64,000 bases of DNA from contig NZ_JAAVTA010000001.1 in NCBI RefSeq assembly GCF_012102705.1, positions 1 through 64,000 on the forward strand, in the 5' to 3' direction. Below the pieces are notes generated by a model that was not told the origin of the DNA, did no database searches, and saw only the letters and a program-made list of their open reading frames with translations. How positions within the stretch are numbered: position 1 is the first letter of the stretch; the number at the start of each line of letters is the position of its first letter. This document shows positions 8,657 through 17,688 of this stretch, one piece after another. The position numbers and the translations under genes are program-made. This DNA comes from Haematospirillum sp. H1815. Lineage in GTDB: Bacteria; Pseudomonadota; Alphaproteobacteria; Rhodospirillales; Rhodospirillaceae.

Positions 8657-10228
8657 TCACATCCCCGTTGTCAAGGTATGCTGTCTCTGTGGGGTAATCT
8701 CGGCGCTGGCAGGTGGCAATGCGGGCGGTGACGGAGCTGGCGTATCTTCGGAAACAAGCTCCGGAGGCAGTTTCTTTGATGCTTTTCCACCCAGCTCGTA
8801 GACACGCTGGGCTTGCCGTAGCAGGTTCCCGTGTCCGGATGAAAGTTTGTTCATGGCGGCATCATAGCTTTTGTGGGTTTGGTTCAGACGTGTACCGATC
8901 ATCTGCATGTCTTCGACAAAGCCGGTGAGCTTGTCGTACATTTTACCGGCCAAGGCTGCGATTTCCTCTGCATTGCTGTTGCGTCGCTCTACTTTCCATA
9001 CAGCAGCAATGGTACGTAGGGCAATCATCAGGGTTGTTGGTGTTGCAATGGCAATGTTGGCTTCGGCAGCGCAGGCCGTTAGTTCCGGGTCTTCCTGCAG
9101 CGCCAGGGCCAGCGCCCCCTCTATAGGAACAAACAAGATGACGTAATCCAGCTGGATGCCGGGCAAGTTCTGATAGGTTTTGCCGGAAAGGTCGCGAATG
9201 TGATTGCGCAGGGATGTCACGTGAGCCTTGGCCTGGGTTGTCCGTTCGGCATCGGTTTCCGCATTGATACAGGCTTCAAAAGCGGTCAGGGATACCTTGC
9301 TGTCGACAATGACCTTTTGTCCGCCTGGCAGGTAGACAACAACATCTGGCCGCAACCGTTTGCCATCCTCGGTCGTGAATGTTTCCTGACTTTGGTACTC
9401 TTCGCCTTCTCTCAAGCCGGATCGTTCCAGGATAGAGGTCAAGACCATTTCCCCCCATGCGCCCTGGGTTTTGCTTTTGCCCTTCAACGCCTGTGTCAGA
9501 TTATGGGTTTCATTACTCATTCGTGCCCCGGTTTCTGTCAGGGTACGAATTTGCTCGGCCAGTGCTGCGCGGTCCTTGCTGCTTTCAACGTGGGCACTTT
9601 GCAGTCCCTGCTGGAATTCTGAAAGCTTCTGGCGCATGGGGGCCAGGATGGCTTCTATCTGTTCCCGGTTCTGGCGGGTAAAGGTGGTGCTGTGCTGGGT
9701 TATAACGCCTTCGGCCAGAACCCTGAACTCCTTGCCCATTTGGTCGCGGGCATCCTTGAGCAAGGCCAGTCTTTCGTTGGCCTGCCGACGTTCCTGTTCC
9801 AGTGTTTCGGTGGCAACGGCCAGTCTGGACTGCAGGTCGGCACGTTCGCGTTCCAGATGCTCCAGCTTCGTTGTCATCTGTGCGCTCATGCGTTCCGCCA
9901 CGCCAAGACGGTCCTTCTGTTCCTGGTTAACCGTTTCAAGCCGCCCTGCTGTTTCACGGAGTGAGCCAAGTTCCTGCTCCAGATGTCTTCGCAGGGCATG
10001 TTGCTGCCTGAGTTCGTCTTCCAGATCGACAAGGTGCGATATGCGTTCCTGCAGCACGGCACGGGTGCACTCGGACTCATGCCAGGCCACGGACAGGCGT
10101 TCGCGTTCGTTTTCGGTGACAGACAGGGTTTCCCGTATCCTGGCGCCGTTGCGCCACAGGATGCCGGCCAGTGCAGCACAGCCAAGGCTCCAGGTAACAA
10201 GAAAGACATCCAGTAACAGGGAAGGCAT
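8657..10228 (-). CDS. rmuC: DNA recombination protein RmuC
   Basis: A 523-residue RmuC-family protein, linked to limiting inversions and rearrangements at short inverted repeats. The N-terminus has one membrane segment (LLLDVFLVTWSLGCAALAGI), then a long coiled coil (about 35-220, very rich in Glu, Arg, Leu, Gln), then the nuclease-like core with KTQGAWGE and the PD-(D/E)xK signature RPDVVVYLPGG...VIVDSK. The tail is proline-rich. The ATG at 10228 is used; an in-frame TTG at 10243 would add five residues. It lies downstream of pyrE on the same strand, separated by a hairpin. Confidence 0.93.
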   Translation of the reverse strand: MPSLLLDVFLVTWSLGCAALAGILWRNGARIRETLSVTENERERLSVAWHESECTRAVLQERISHLVDLEDELRQQHALRRHLEQELGSLRETAGRLETVNQEQKDRLGVAERMSAQMTTKLEHLERERADLQSRLAVATETLEQERRQANERLALLKDARDQMGKEFRVLAEGVITQHSTTFTRQNREQIEAILAPMRQKLSEFQQGLQSAHVESSKDRAALAEQIRTLTETGARMSNETHNLTQALKGKSKTQGAWGEMVLTSILERSGLREGEEYQSQETFTTEDGKRLRPDVVVYLPGGQKVIVDSKVSLTAFEACINAETDAERTTQAKAHVTSLRNHIRDLSGKTYQNLPGIQLDYVILFVPIEGALALALQEDPELTACAAEANIAIATPTTLMIALRTIAAVWKVERRNSNAEEIAALAGKMYDKLTGFVEDMQMIGTRLNQTHKSYDAAMNKLSSGHGNLLRQAQRVYELGGKASKKLPPELVSEDTPAPSPPALPPASAEITPQRQHTLTTGM

Positions 10229-10334
10229 ATCCGAAGATTCCAAGAGAGGAGAAGGGCACCGTGCTCGCCTACAGTGGAATATCAGGACAAAGGAATCAAG
10301 GTGATAAAGAGAACAAAAAGTGAATAATCAGGAA

Positions 10335-10362
10335 GTGGGCCATACACACCGGCATGGCCCAC
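10335..10362 (-). terminator. Hairpin after pyrE
   Basis: A perfect 9-bp stem (GTGGGCCAT at 10335-10343 with ATGGCCCAC at 10354-10362) stands 10 bp beyond the pyrE stop on the minus strand. A T-run is lacking immediately afterwards, so it could be a weak terminator or an mRNA-stabilising stem before rmuC. Confidence 0.55.
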
Positions 10363-10371
10363 CGTGGTATT

Positions 10372-11058
10372 TCAGGCTGCACGCCCCTTGTTGGCGGCAG
10401 ACCAGCCCTTGGGATCATCAAGAAAGTTCTGGACCTCCACAGCATCGTTGTGGGTGATGCTGTTGGTCTTCAGGGCTGTTTGCAGTACATCGTGCCATGT
10501 ACACAGATAATGTAGCTCCAGATCTTCCCGCGACAAGTGGTCCAAGGCCCCGGGGAAAATGCCATAAAAAAAGATAACCAGTGCATGGCGGCACTGTGCA
10601 CCCGCCTCGCGCAGGGCTTGGGCAAAGTGAATCTTTGATCCACCATCTGTCGCCAGATCTTCCACCAGAAGAACCTGCTGTCCCTCTTTCAGGTCTCCTT
10701 CAATCCGGGCCATGCGTCCAAAGCCTTTCGGTTTTTTCCGGATGTACTGCATGGGCAGATTCAGGCGGTCAGCCAGCCAGGCAGCATAAGGAATACCCGC
10801 TGTTTCTCCCCCGGCAACGGTGTCCAGCTTGTCGAAGCCGACCCTGTGTTCCACATGCTCTACTGCCAGACTGATGATTTTTTGTCTGGCCCGCGGAAAG
10901 GCAATGATCTTGCGGCAGTCAATATAGACCGGGCTTGCCCAGCCTGATGTCAGGGTATAAGGCTCGCGTGGGCGGAAGTGAACGGCCCCGATATCCAGTA
11001 AAATCCGGGAAACAGTTGTGGCTGTGGACAGGCTGTCCGGGGTGCGGATGGCATCCAT
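10372..11058 (-). CDS. pyrE: Orotate phosphoribosyltransferase
   Basis: A 228-residue enzyme converting orotate and PRPP to orotidine 5'-phosphate in pyrimidine synthesis. The PRPP-binding signature VLLVEDLATDGGSK and the upstream GGETAGIPYAAW loop are intact, as is the YIRKKPKGFG segment with its catalytic lysines. The ATG at 11058 follows AAGGA by 7 nt; an in-frame frame extends to 11124 without a comparable site. The form is the alphaproteobacterial type, with a longer C-terminus than the E. coli enzyme. No other pyr gene is adjacent. Confidence 0.96.
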   Translation of the reverse strand: MDAIRTPDSLSTATTVSRILLDIGAVHFRPREPYTLTSGWASPVYIDCRKIIAFPRARQKIISLAVEHVEHRVGFDKLDTVAGGETAGIPYAAWLADRLNLPMQYIRKKPKGFGRMARIEGDLKEGQQVLLVEDLATDGGSKIHFAQALREAGAQCRHALVIFFYGIFPGALDHLSREDLELHYLCTWHDVLQTALKTNSITHNDAVEVQNFLDDPKGWSAANKGRAA

Positions 11059-11369
11059 GGCTGTTCCTTGCGCTTGAAGACTGAAAGGCACGGATGTTGT
11101 AAAGCTTTTGGTAGTACCGAACAATTCAAAACCTTCTGCTTACGCGATCTGGTCTTTGTTCCGGTACGGGCAGGAATCATCCGTCTATCCGTCTCGGTAC
11201 CATGGCGGATGTGTCGTGAACCTGAACTTCGTGTCAGGACAGACGTTATATGCAGCAAGAGGCTGGTTACGGAGTATTCTTTTTGTACACTTTGTGTCAT
11301 ATAGTTTCGTAACGTGTGCCGTGTTTCGTGTGATGGTATGTTTGTGCCATTCTTTCAGGGCTGGGCAAA

Positions 11370-12524
11370 ATGAAAGTTCCGCCGCAAAAATCGCGGGGAA
11401 GTGCATCGGGGTCATCACGAGGTTCCCATACAGGGGGGCGTGTGTCTTCCGGTCGCGCGGGCAGGGCGCCTTTTGCGGCGGCTCCGTCGTTTCCTCATGA
11501 ACAGGGGGCAAGGCTGGTGGATCCTGTGGATCCTGTCGTCTGGGTGTTGACCGATGACCGGGCTGGGAATGTCAGCCAGGCAACTGGTGTTGCCGAAGCT
11601 CTTGGCTGGCCCTTTGAGGTTCGCCCGATACACTATACAGCCCTTGGTCACATGCCCAATTTGTTGCGTGGGGCATCGTTGCTTGGCATCAGCAATGAAA
11701 GCCGTGTTCTATTGGAGACAACGCTGACACCGGATCAGGCGCCTGATCTGGTTATTGCTGCCGGACGTCGTACGGCGCCTGTTGCGCGCTGGATCAAGCG
11801 GCGTGCGGGAAAGCCGTGCTTCCTCTGCCAGATTATGTGGCCTAGTGTGCCCGGTATTTCCGACTTTGATCTGGTCGCCGTGCCGACACACGATAATCTT
11901 TTTGGCCAGTATGCCAATGTGATGCGGATTACCGGTGCCCCCCACCGGGTGACCGAAGGGCGACTTGCGGTCGAGGGGGCGCGCTGGCGTGATCGCCTGC
12001 GGCATTTGCGGGGGCCGGTCGTGGCTCTGATTGTCGGGGGAGCAACCCGCCGCAAGGCCTTTACACCAAAGATGGCGACCGATCTTGGCAAGCATGTTTC
12101 ATCCATGGTTGCCAGTGCGGGTGGGTCGCTTGTTGTGACTACGTCCCGAAGAACTGGGCGCGATGCGACGGATGCGCTTTTTGCGGCCCTTCCGGCACCC
12201 GGTCATTCGTTTCGCTGGGGCAGTCGGGATGAGAATCCCTATTTTGGCTATCTTGCTCTGGCCGATGCCATTGTTGTAACCGGAGATTCGGTCAGCATGG
12301 TCTCGGAAGCCTGTGCCAGCCCGGCACCTGTTTTTATTTATGCCCCCACTGGTCTGGTATCGCGCAAGCATGCCCGACTGCACCGGAACCTTTATGCACT
12401 TGGTATTGCTGAACCGATGAAAGATACGTTTTCTACTTGGGGCCATCCGCCCCTGAATGCTGCCGTTGATATTGCGCGCATGGTTCGTCTTGCTCTCCTC
12501 GGTGAGGAGGGTGACAGTCAGTGA
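11370..12524 (+). CDS. ELM1-like (DUF1022) family protein
   Basis: A 384-residue protein of the mitochondrial-fission ELM1 family, common in alphaproteobacteria and related in fold to GT-B glycosyltransferases. The core starts near residue 55 (VVWVLTDDRAGNVSQATG) and includes GAPHR, VALIVGG and VTGDSVSMVSEA, the last resembling a nucleotide-sugar binding loop. Residues 1-50 are Ser/Gly/Arg-rich and poorly conserved in appearance, so the true start might be later; no strong ribosome binding site is visible at the ATG. The stop overlaps the start of the next gene (GTGA), so the two are translationally coupled. The bacterial function is not established; an envelope-glycan role is inferred from fold only. 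Confidence 0.8.
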   Translation: MKVPPQKSRGSASGSSRGSHTGGRVSSGRAGRAPFAAAPSFPHEQGARLVDPVDPVVWVLTDDRAGNVSQATGVAEALGWPFEVRPIHYTALGHMPNLLRGASLLGISNESRVLLETTLTPDQAPDLVIAAGRRTAPVARWIKRRAGKPCFLCQIMWPSVPGISDFDLVAVPTHDNLFGQYANVMRITGAPHRVTEGRLAVEGARWRDRLRHLRGPVVALIVGGATRRKAFTPKMATDLGKHVSSMVASAGGSLVVTTSRRTGRDATDALFAALPAPGHSFRWGSRDENPYFGYLALADAIVVTGDSVSMVSEACASPAPVFIYAPTGLVSRKHARLHRNLYALGIAEPMKDTFSTWGHPPLNAAVDIARMVRLALLGEEGDSQ

Positions 12525-13276
12525 CCTTGCCTTTGTTTGACCTGACGGGTCGGGTTGCCCTTGTCACGGGGGCATCCCGTGGTCTGGGCCTTGAGATTGC
12601 TGTTGGACTTGCGTCTGTTGGTGCTGTTGTCTGGATGGGGGGACGTGACCGAGAGGCTTTGCAGGTTGCGTGTGACCGTGTCCCGGGAAGTCGGCCGCTT
12701 GTGTTTGCGGTTGAAGACAAGGGCGAGCGTGATAGGGCTGTTCAGTCCGTATTCCGGGAAAGCGGCCAGCTTGATATCCTTGTCAATGCCGTCGGGATGC
12801 GTGACCGTCGCCCGGTAGAGGCTTTTACCGACCAAGATGTTGAGGCCATGTTGGCAGCAAATCTGATTGCCCCCTTTTCCTTGGCACGTTTGGTCGCTCC
12901 GGGGATGGCAGAGCGCGGGTTTGGTCGCATCATCAACGTCACGTCTGTTGCAGCCCATGTTGCCAGACGCGGTGATGCGGTTTACACGGCTTCCAAGGCG
13001 GCCTTGACTGGGATGACCCGGGCCCTTGCGATGGAGTGGGGGCATCAGGGCATTACTGTTAACGCTTTGGCACCCGGCTTTTTTGCCACAGAAACGAACC
13101 GGGAAATGTCTTCGGATCCGGATGTTGCCGCGTGGCTTGCCGGTCGTACGGCTGTGGGTCGGTGGGGCCGTCCGGATGAAGTAACCGGTGCGGCTGTTTT
13201 TCTGTCTTCTCCGTCATCAAGCTACGTGACAGGTCATGTGCTTTTTGTCGACGGAGGTCTTGTTTCCTGTTTTTGA
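12521..13276 (+). CDS. Short-chain dehydrogenase/reductase (SDR)
   Basis: A 251-residue classical SDR. The nucleotide-binding TGASRGLG (about 17-24), the NAVG motif and the catalytic YTASK are present, followed by NALAPGFFATETNRE and the C-terminal SSSYVTGHVLFVDGG, which is typical of gluconate 5-dehydrogenase and 3-oxoacyl reductase-like enzymes. The start is GTG in a GTGA overlap with the preceding gene, with GAGGAGG 9 nt upstream. The substrate is uncertain: the sequence looks closest to the gluconate 5-dehydrogenase-like group. Its last 43 bp overlap the convergent PAS sensor gene. Confidence 0.88.
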   Translation: MTLPLFDLTGRVALVTGASRGLGLEIAVGLASVGAVVWMGGRDREALQVACDRVPGSRPLVFAVEDKGERDRAVQSVFRESGQLDILVNAVGMRDRRPVEAFTDQDVEAMLAANLIAPFSLARLVAPGMAERGFGRIINVTSVAAHVARRGDAVYTASKAALTGMTRALAMEWGHQGITVNALAPGFFATETNREMSSDPDVAAWLAGRTAVGRWGRPDEVTGAAVFLSSPSSSYVTGHVLFVDGGLVSCF

Positions 13277-15111
13277 GGGATGAACGGTGCAGTGGACAGT
13301 TCTTTCTGCTGCACCTTCCGATCTTCCATGCATACCGCAATAAGGCCCCGCCGTTCTTTTTCGTCGCCCTCGTCTGCGCTGAACGGCGTGAGAGAGCAGG
13401 CCATGAGGATGTAGGAACCGTCTACATTGCGAAGCCTGAAGCGTATGGATGAGGGTTCGTGTTTCTCGAAGGCGATCTGAAGCAGTGACCGTGTTGTGCG
13501 GCGGTCTTCCGGGTGTATAGCTGCCATCCATTCATCCGGGTTAAGCGGATCCGGGCGCATGCCCGTCAGCACTGTCCAAGCATGGTTGAAGTGTTTCCGC
13601 CCTTTCTCATGGCTGCTCCACCATACTGGTACAGGTAGATTTTCCAGAATTTCGCGGAAACGGTGTGCCGTTGCCCGTGCTTTCTCTTCAGAAGAACGGA
13701 TCCAGGTGATGTCTTGGATGATGCCGGTTCCGTTGACCGGTTTGCCTTGCTCATCAAAGGCAAGGTCCGCCTTGATATGAAGCCACAGTTCCTTGGATCC
13801 ATTGTGAGACTGATACACAAGATCCAGGGGGGCGCCACGGCCTGCCGCAGAGATAGCCTCGGCCAGAACTTCTGTTTCTGTACCATGAGATCCCACGGCC
13901 ATTTCCAGGGGGCCTGTGCTCCCCTCCCTGTAGCCAAGAATACGGCAGGCCGTATCGGACCATTTGATTTTGCCGTCCTCCATGGCTGTCCAGCTCCCCA
14001 GATCCCCTATCCCTTCTGCCTTGAGAAAGACTTGTATGTTCTGTCCCATCTCTTTGTTCTGCTGTCTCCATGCCAGGGACCGCCTGAGGATAATAATAAC
14101 CAGAACGGTGAGCATGATCCCAACAGTAGAAAACAGGAAAGACAGGCCGAAGGCCTTCAGGCGCCATGATGCCAGACCGTCGCTTTCAGACATTTCAACC
14201 AGAACGGTCAGGTCGAGTACGGATGTCTTGTGGGCTGCTATCATCAATGAGTCTTGGCCCCCGGAGTTTCCCGTGCTTTCCAGAAGAGTTTCAAGCTGGT
14301 CTGATGCTGCAAACTGTGCGAGCTGGATAAAGTCAGCCTTGGACGATCCGACAGCATCGGCATCCCGGTCTGGTAGCTGGGCCAGGATCGTCAGGCCGGA
14401 GTCAAGAAGAGTCAGTTTGCCGCTGGGATGGTCAGGGCGCAGCGGAGCCAGCAAGGTTGTGAAGGCATGGGTTGGAAGCGTCAGGATAACCATGCCACGA
14501 ATGGAGCGATCCGGCGTGTGCAGGGCATGTACATACATGGCAACCATGCGGCCCAGTGAACTCCGTACAGGACCAACAAGGACAGCCCGCCTGGAGCGGT
14601 CACTGCGCAGTTCATCCATGGCCATTTCACTGTATTCAAACTGTGTGCCGACCATCTGGGGCAAGGAGGCGTGGTGAATAAGGCCCGCCCTGTCGCTGAC
14701 AACAACGCTGACAAGAGAGGCCTCCCGCTTCATGATCCGTTGCAGAAGAGGGCTGTATTCGGTGCCAGGTGGGGCTGTGCCCGGGGCGGGTGTTCCGTAT
14801 TCTACCGCAACCGCAGCTCGTTCCAGATGACCCACAAATCGGGTCAGGGCCAGCTCTGCTTCACGGGCACTGTTCTCAAGGCTTTGTCCGGTTACGAAAC
14901 GGCTTTCCTGACGTGTGTCAGAAAGATAAACCGTCAGGAGCGTTGCCATGGTGACAAGAAAGCTCAGGCCAAGGGTAGCCACATACCCTGTTATGCTGCC
15001 AAGCTCCGTGTCTTGTGCTGGCTCCCGGGGGGGCAGCACAAGCTCTTGCATGGAGGCATACAGATCCTCCTGCGCAGGGCTGGTCTTGTCAATCTGACCT
15101 TCATCCACCAA
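13234..15111 (-). CDS. Membrane sensor with periplasmic domain and two PAS domains, no output domain
   Basis: A protein of about 625 residues with a cytoplasmic N-terminus, a first membrane segment (about 42-63), a periplasmic region of about 255 residues with Cache-like features (HASLPQMVGTQFEYSEMAMDEL; RGMVILTLPTHAF), a second membrane segment (about 320-342), and two PAS domains (about 363-478 and 485-605). PAS1 ends with GTGIIQDITW and PAS2 has the typical HPEDR turn. The tail is short and disordered. I see no histidine kinase, GGDEF, EAL or methyl-accepting domain, which is unusual for this layout. The start is uncertain: a TTG at 15111 has AGGAG 9 nt upstream, while an ATG at 15207 has none. 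The 3' end overlaps the convergent SDR gene by 43 bp. Confidence 0.7.
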   Translation of the reverse strand: MVDEGQIDKTSPAQEDLYASMQELVLPPREPAQDTELGSITGYVATLGLSFLVTMATLLTVYLSDTRQESRFVTGQSLENSAREAELALTRFVGHLERAAVAVEYGTPAPGTAPPGTEYSPLLQRIMKREASLVSVVVSDRAGLIHHASLPQMVGTQFEYSEMAMDELRSDRSRRAVLVGPVRSSLGRMVAMYVHALHTPDRSIRGMVILTLPTHAFTTLLAPLRPDHPSGKLTLLDSGLTILAQLPDRDADAVGSSKADFIQLAQFAASDQLETLLESTGNSGGQDSLMIAAHKTSVLDLTVLVEMSESDGLASWRLKAFGLSFLFSTVGIMLTVLVIIILRRSLAWRQQNKEMGQNIQVFLKAEGIGDLGSWTAMEDGKIKWSDTACRILGYREGSTGPLEMAVGSHGTETEVLAEAISAAGRGAPLDLVYQSHNGSKELWLHIKADLAFDEQGKPVNGTGIIQDITWIRSSEEKARATAHRFREILENLPVPVWWSSHEKGRKHFNHAWTVLTGMRPDPLNPDEWMAAIHPEDRRTTRSLLQIAFEKHEPSSIRFRLRNVDGSYILMACSLTPFSADEGDEKERRGLIAVCMEDRKVQQKELSTAPFIPQKQETRPPSTKST

Positions 15112-15249
15112 GCCGGAGATCTCCTGTTCGTGGGAGCAGTGCAGATTCGCTGCGCATGTCCTGCTGCGAGGATACCGGCGAATCCAGCCTTCTGTCCAGA
15201 AGACCAAGGGGATGATGTGCCTGATCCGCCCAATCCTGACTGTAGGGAT

Positions 15250-16599
15250 TTATATGGCCTTGGAGTGCTTGAGTTCGCCTTGTTTCAGATATTGGTCAAA
15301 ACGTGCTGCGGCAACCCGGACCAGCGGTCTTCCCTCTTCTGTCATGCGCAGCATGTGTCCGTGCCGGATAACCAGGTTGTCTTTCTCCAATTCCTGCATC
15401 TCATTCAGTTCAGGGGTGAAATAGTCATGTCCGCGCCCGAAAGATGAGGCTATCTCACCAAGGTCAACCTCCAGATCGCACATCAGTCGTTCAATAACCA
15501 TACGCCGCATGCGGTCTTCATCGGATATGGCAATGCCGCGACGAATTGGCAGGATGCCACCGGAGATCATGCGTCTCCAGGCGTGTACCTCCCCCTCGTT
15601 GGCCACGTATCCTTGGGGCAGGGACCCAATACCCGATGCGCCCATGCCCAGAAGAACGGGGGCGGTATCTGTTGTGTACCCCTGAAAATTCCGGTTCAGC
15701 CGCTTCTCGGTCTGGGCAATGGCCATCGTATCGTTGGCAAGGGCAAAATGGTCCAGTCCGATGCTGACGTAGCCGTACTGATGCAGGCGCTCTGTGGCAG
15801 CTTCGTACTGCTCCCATCGGTCCCGGAATCCGGGCAGGCAGTCTTCGGGCAACAAGGTCTGGTGCTTGCGCATCCAGGGAACATGGGCATAGCCGAACAG
15901 TGAAATACGCTGTGGCCCCAGACTGACAGCCCGGTCCACCGTATCCAGAATGCTGGTAGTGGTCTGGTAAGGCAGGCCATACATCAGGTCCATGTTGATC
16001 CGGTCAATGCCGTGCCGGCGCAGCCACTTGAATACCGAGGCAACCAGTTCGAAAGGCTGAATCCGGTTAACGGTTTCCTGTACCTTGTGATTGAAGTCCT
16101 GCACACCAACAGATGCCCGGTTTACACCAGCGGCGGCCATGGCTTGGATGTAGGCTTCATCGGCTGTACGGGGATCCAGCTCGACGGCTGTTTCTGCATC
16201 AGGGGAAAATGAGAAACAGTTTTTGAGGCGTTGCATCAGCCGCGTGAAGTCGGGTGCCGACAGGATGGTGGGACTCCCCCCCCCAAAGTGGATATGCTTG
16301 GCCGTGAAACGTGCCGGAAGGGCATTGGCCACAAGGTCAATTTCTTGCAGCAGGGTTTCCAAGTATTCTGCAATGGGTGTGTACCGTTTGGTGATTTTGG
16401 TATGACACCCGCAGAACCAGCACATTTCAGCACAGTAAACAACGTGCAGATACAGGGATACCGGTGTTTCGGGGTCCAGTGTTTCCAGCCATGTCCGGTA
16501 GAGATCCGGAGTTACAGCTGCCGAGAAATGCGGGGCCGTTGGATAGCTGGTGTAACGCGGAAGCCGCAGATTGTATTTGTTCAGCAGATCGTGGTTCAT
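15250..16599 (-). CDS. hemN: Oxygen-independent coproporphyrinogen III oxidase
   Basis: A 449-residue radical SAM enzyme that converts coproporphyrinogen III to protoporphyrinogen IX without oxygen in haem (and possibly bacteriochlorophyll) synthesis. The cluster ligands are in CAEMCWFCGC (Cys56, Cys60 and Cys63, plus Cys65 as in true HemN), followed by HFGGGSPT. The N-terminal NKYNLRLPRYTSYPTAPHF is the HemN-specific trip wire that separates it from HemW. GAGGAAAG precedes the ATG. It is divergent from the isomerase gene with 120 bp between. I looked for an FNR-type palindrome there and did not see a clear one. Confidence 0.97.
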   Translation of the reverse strand: MNHDLLNKYNLRLPRYTSYPTAPHFSAAVTPDLYRTWLETLDPETPVSLYLHVVYCAEMCWFCGCHTKITKRYTPIAEYLETLLQEIDLVANALPARFTAKHIHFGGGSPTILSAPDFTRLMQRLKNCFSFSPDAETAVELDPRTADEAYIQAMAAAGVNRASVGVQDFNHKVQETVNRIQPFELVASVFKWLRRHGIDRINMDLMYGLPYQTTTSILDTVDRAVSLGPQRISLFGYAHVPWMRKHQTLLPEDCLPGFRDRWEQYEAATERLHQYGYVSIGLDHFALANDTMAIAQTEKRLNRNFQGYTTDTAPVLLGMGASGIGSLPQGYVANEGEVHAWRRMISGGILPIRRGIAISDEDRMRRMVIERLMCDLEVDLGEIASSFGRGHDYFTPELNEMQELEKDNLVIRHGHMLRMTEEGRPLVRVAAARFDQYLKQGELKHSKAI

Positions 16600-16719
16600 C
16601 AGCTTTCCTCATCTGTACAACGGCCCCGTTCCTGTCGGGGAAGTCTTGCCGCCTGTTAAAACGTGCTTCCCCCCTTGCCTGCAAGCGCATAGTGTAGCGC
16701 CGTTTGTTCCGGAGGTTCC

Positions 16720-17511
16720 ATGCCACGTTTTGCTGCCAATCTTTCTGTTCTTTTTACAGAGCAGCCTTTTCTCGACCGTTTTTCCGCTGCGGCCCAGGCA
16801 GGGTTCAAGGGGTGTGAATTCGCGTTTCCCTATCTCTACCCCGCCGAGGAGGTGGCCGACAAGGCCGTTGCTGCGGGGATGAAGATTGTTGCGTTCAATG
16901 CCCCCCCGGGTGACTGGTCTGCCGGAGAGCGTGGCCTTGCTGCCGTGCCCGGCCGTCAGGATGACTTCCGGTCGGATCTGGAGCTTTCTGCCCACTATGC
17001 CCAGCGCCTTGGATGCTCCTGTGTTCATGTTATGGCCGGCGTTGTTCCGGAAGAAGACTGGGAGGAATCGCTGGATGTCTATATGGCCAATATCGACTAT
17101 GCGGCCAGTCAGCTGGAAGCCGAGGGGCTGCGGTGTCTGATTGAACCAATCTCCCGGCAGACTGTGCCCGGCTACTTCCTGTCGCGTCCGGATGATGCCG
17201 CGGTGGTTCTGGAGCAAACGGGGCATCGTAATCTTTACATGCTGTACGATGTTTACCATGCCCAGATGACGCAGGGAGCCCTGACCGATTTTATTGAGGG
17301 CAACATGAGCCGGATTGCGCATATTCAGGTTGCTGGGGTTCCAGGGCGGAATGAGCCGGATATGCTGGGAGAGATCAACTTTCGCTACATGTTCGACCTT
17401 CTGGATGGGGCCGGATATGACGGATGGATCGGGTGTGAGTACAAGCCCAGGGGCACAACGCTGGACGGTCTGCGCTGGGCTTCAGATTGGTTGCAGCCCC
17501 AGAAAGTGTGA
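16720..17511 (+). CDS. hyi: Hydroxypyruvate isomerase-like TIM-barrel protein
   Basis: A 263-residue member of the xylose-isomerase-like TIM-barrel superfamily, Hyi/OtnI group, which interconverts hydroxypyruvate and tartronate semialdehyde or 2-oxotetronates. Supporting segments are MPRFAANLSVLFTE at the start, GCEFAFPY, NAPPGDW, the metal-ligand region CLIEPIS, YDVYHAQ, HIQVAGVPGRNEP and GCEYKP at the end. The length fits the family (about 260). GGAGG is 6 nt before the ATG. No glyoxylate carboligase or tartronate semialdehyde reductase lies beside it, so the substrate remains open. A hairpin terminator for the convergent parE follows. Confidence 0.85.
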   Translation: MPRFAANLSVLFTEQPFLDRFSAAAQAGFKGCEFAFPYLYPAEEVADKAVAAGMKIVAFNAPPGDWSAGERGLAAVPGRQDDFRSDLELSAHYAQRLGCSCVHVMAGVVPEEDWEESLDVYMANIDYAASQLEAEGLRCLIEPISRQTVPGYFLSRPDDAAVVLEQTGHRNLYMLYDVYHAQMTQGALTDFIEGNMSRIAHIQVAGVPGRNEPDMLGEINFRYMFDLLDGAGYDGWIGCEYKPRGTTLDGLRWASDWLQPQKV

Positions 17512-17518
17512 ACAGGAT

Positions 17519-17554
17519 AAAAAAAAAGCGGGGCACCGGATGATCCGGGCCCCG
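17519..17554 (-). terminator. Terminator downstream of parE
   Basis: On the minus strand, CGGGGC plus CCGGAT pair with ATCCGG plus GCCCCG (17529-17534, 17536-17541, 17543-17548, 17549-17554; one bulge at 17535), followed by a long T-run (the A-run at 17519-17527 on the plus strand). It ends transcription from parE, about 135 bp past its stop. Confidence 0.8.
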
Positions 17555-17688
17555 TTGAGTTGGGTGCGCAAAAAGTGAGTGCTACAACAATAACAGGAGA
17601 GGCACAGGAGGTATAATGCTCGTGCGTCCATGAACTGTATCTGAACGGATTGTGGCAAAAGAGCGGTTTTATGAGGGCGTCATGCCCC

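Noticed and set aside
16600-16719. FNR-type site between hemN and the isomerase gene
   Set aside because: No TTGAT-N4-ATCAA-like palindrome could be found in the 120-bp spacer.
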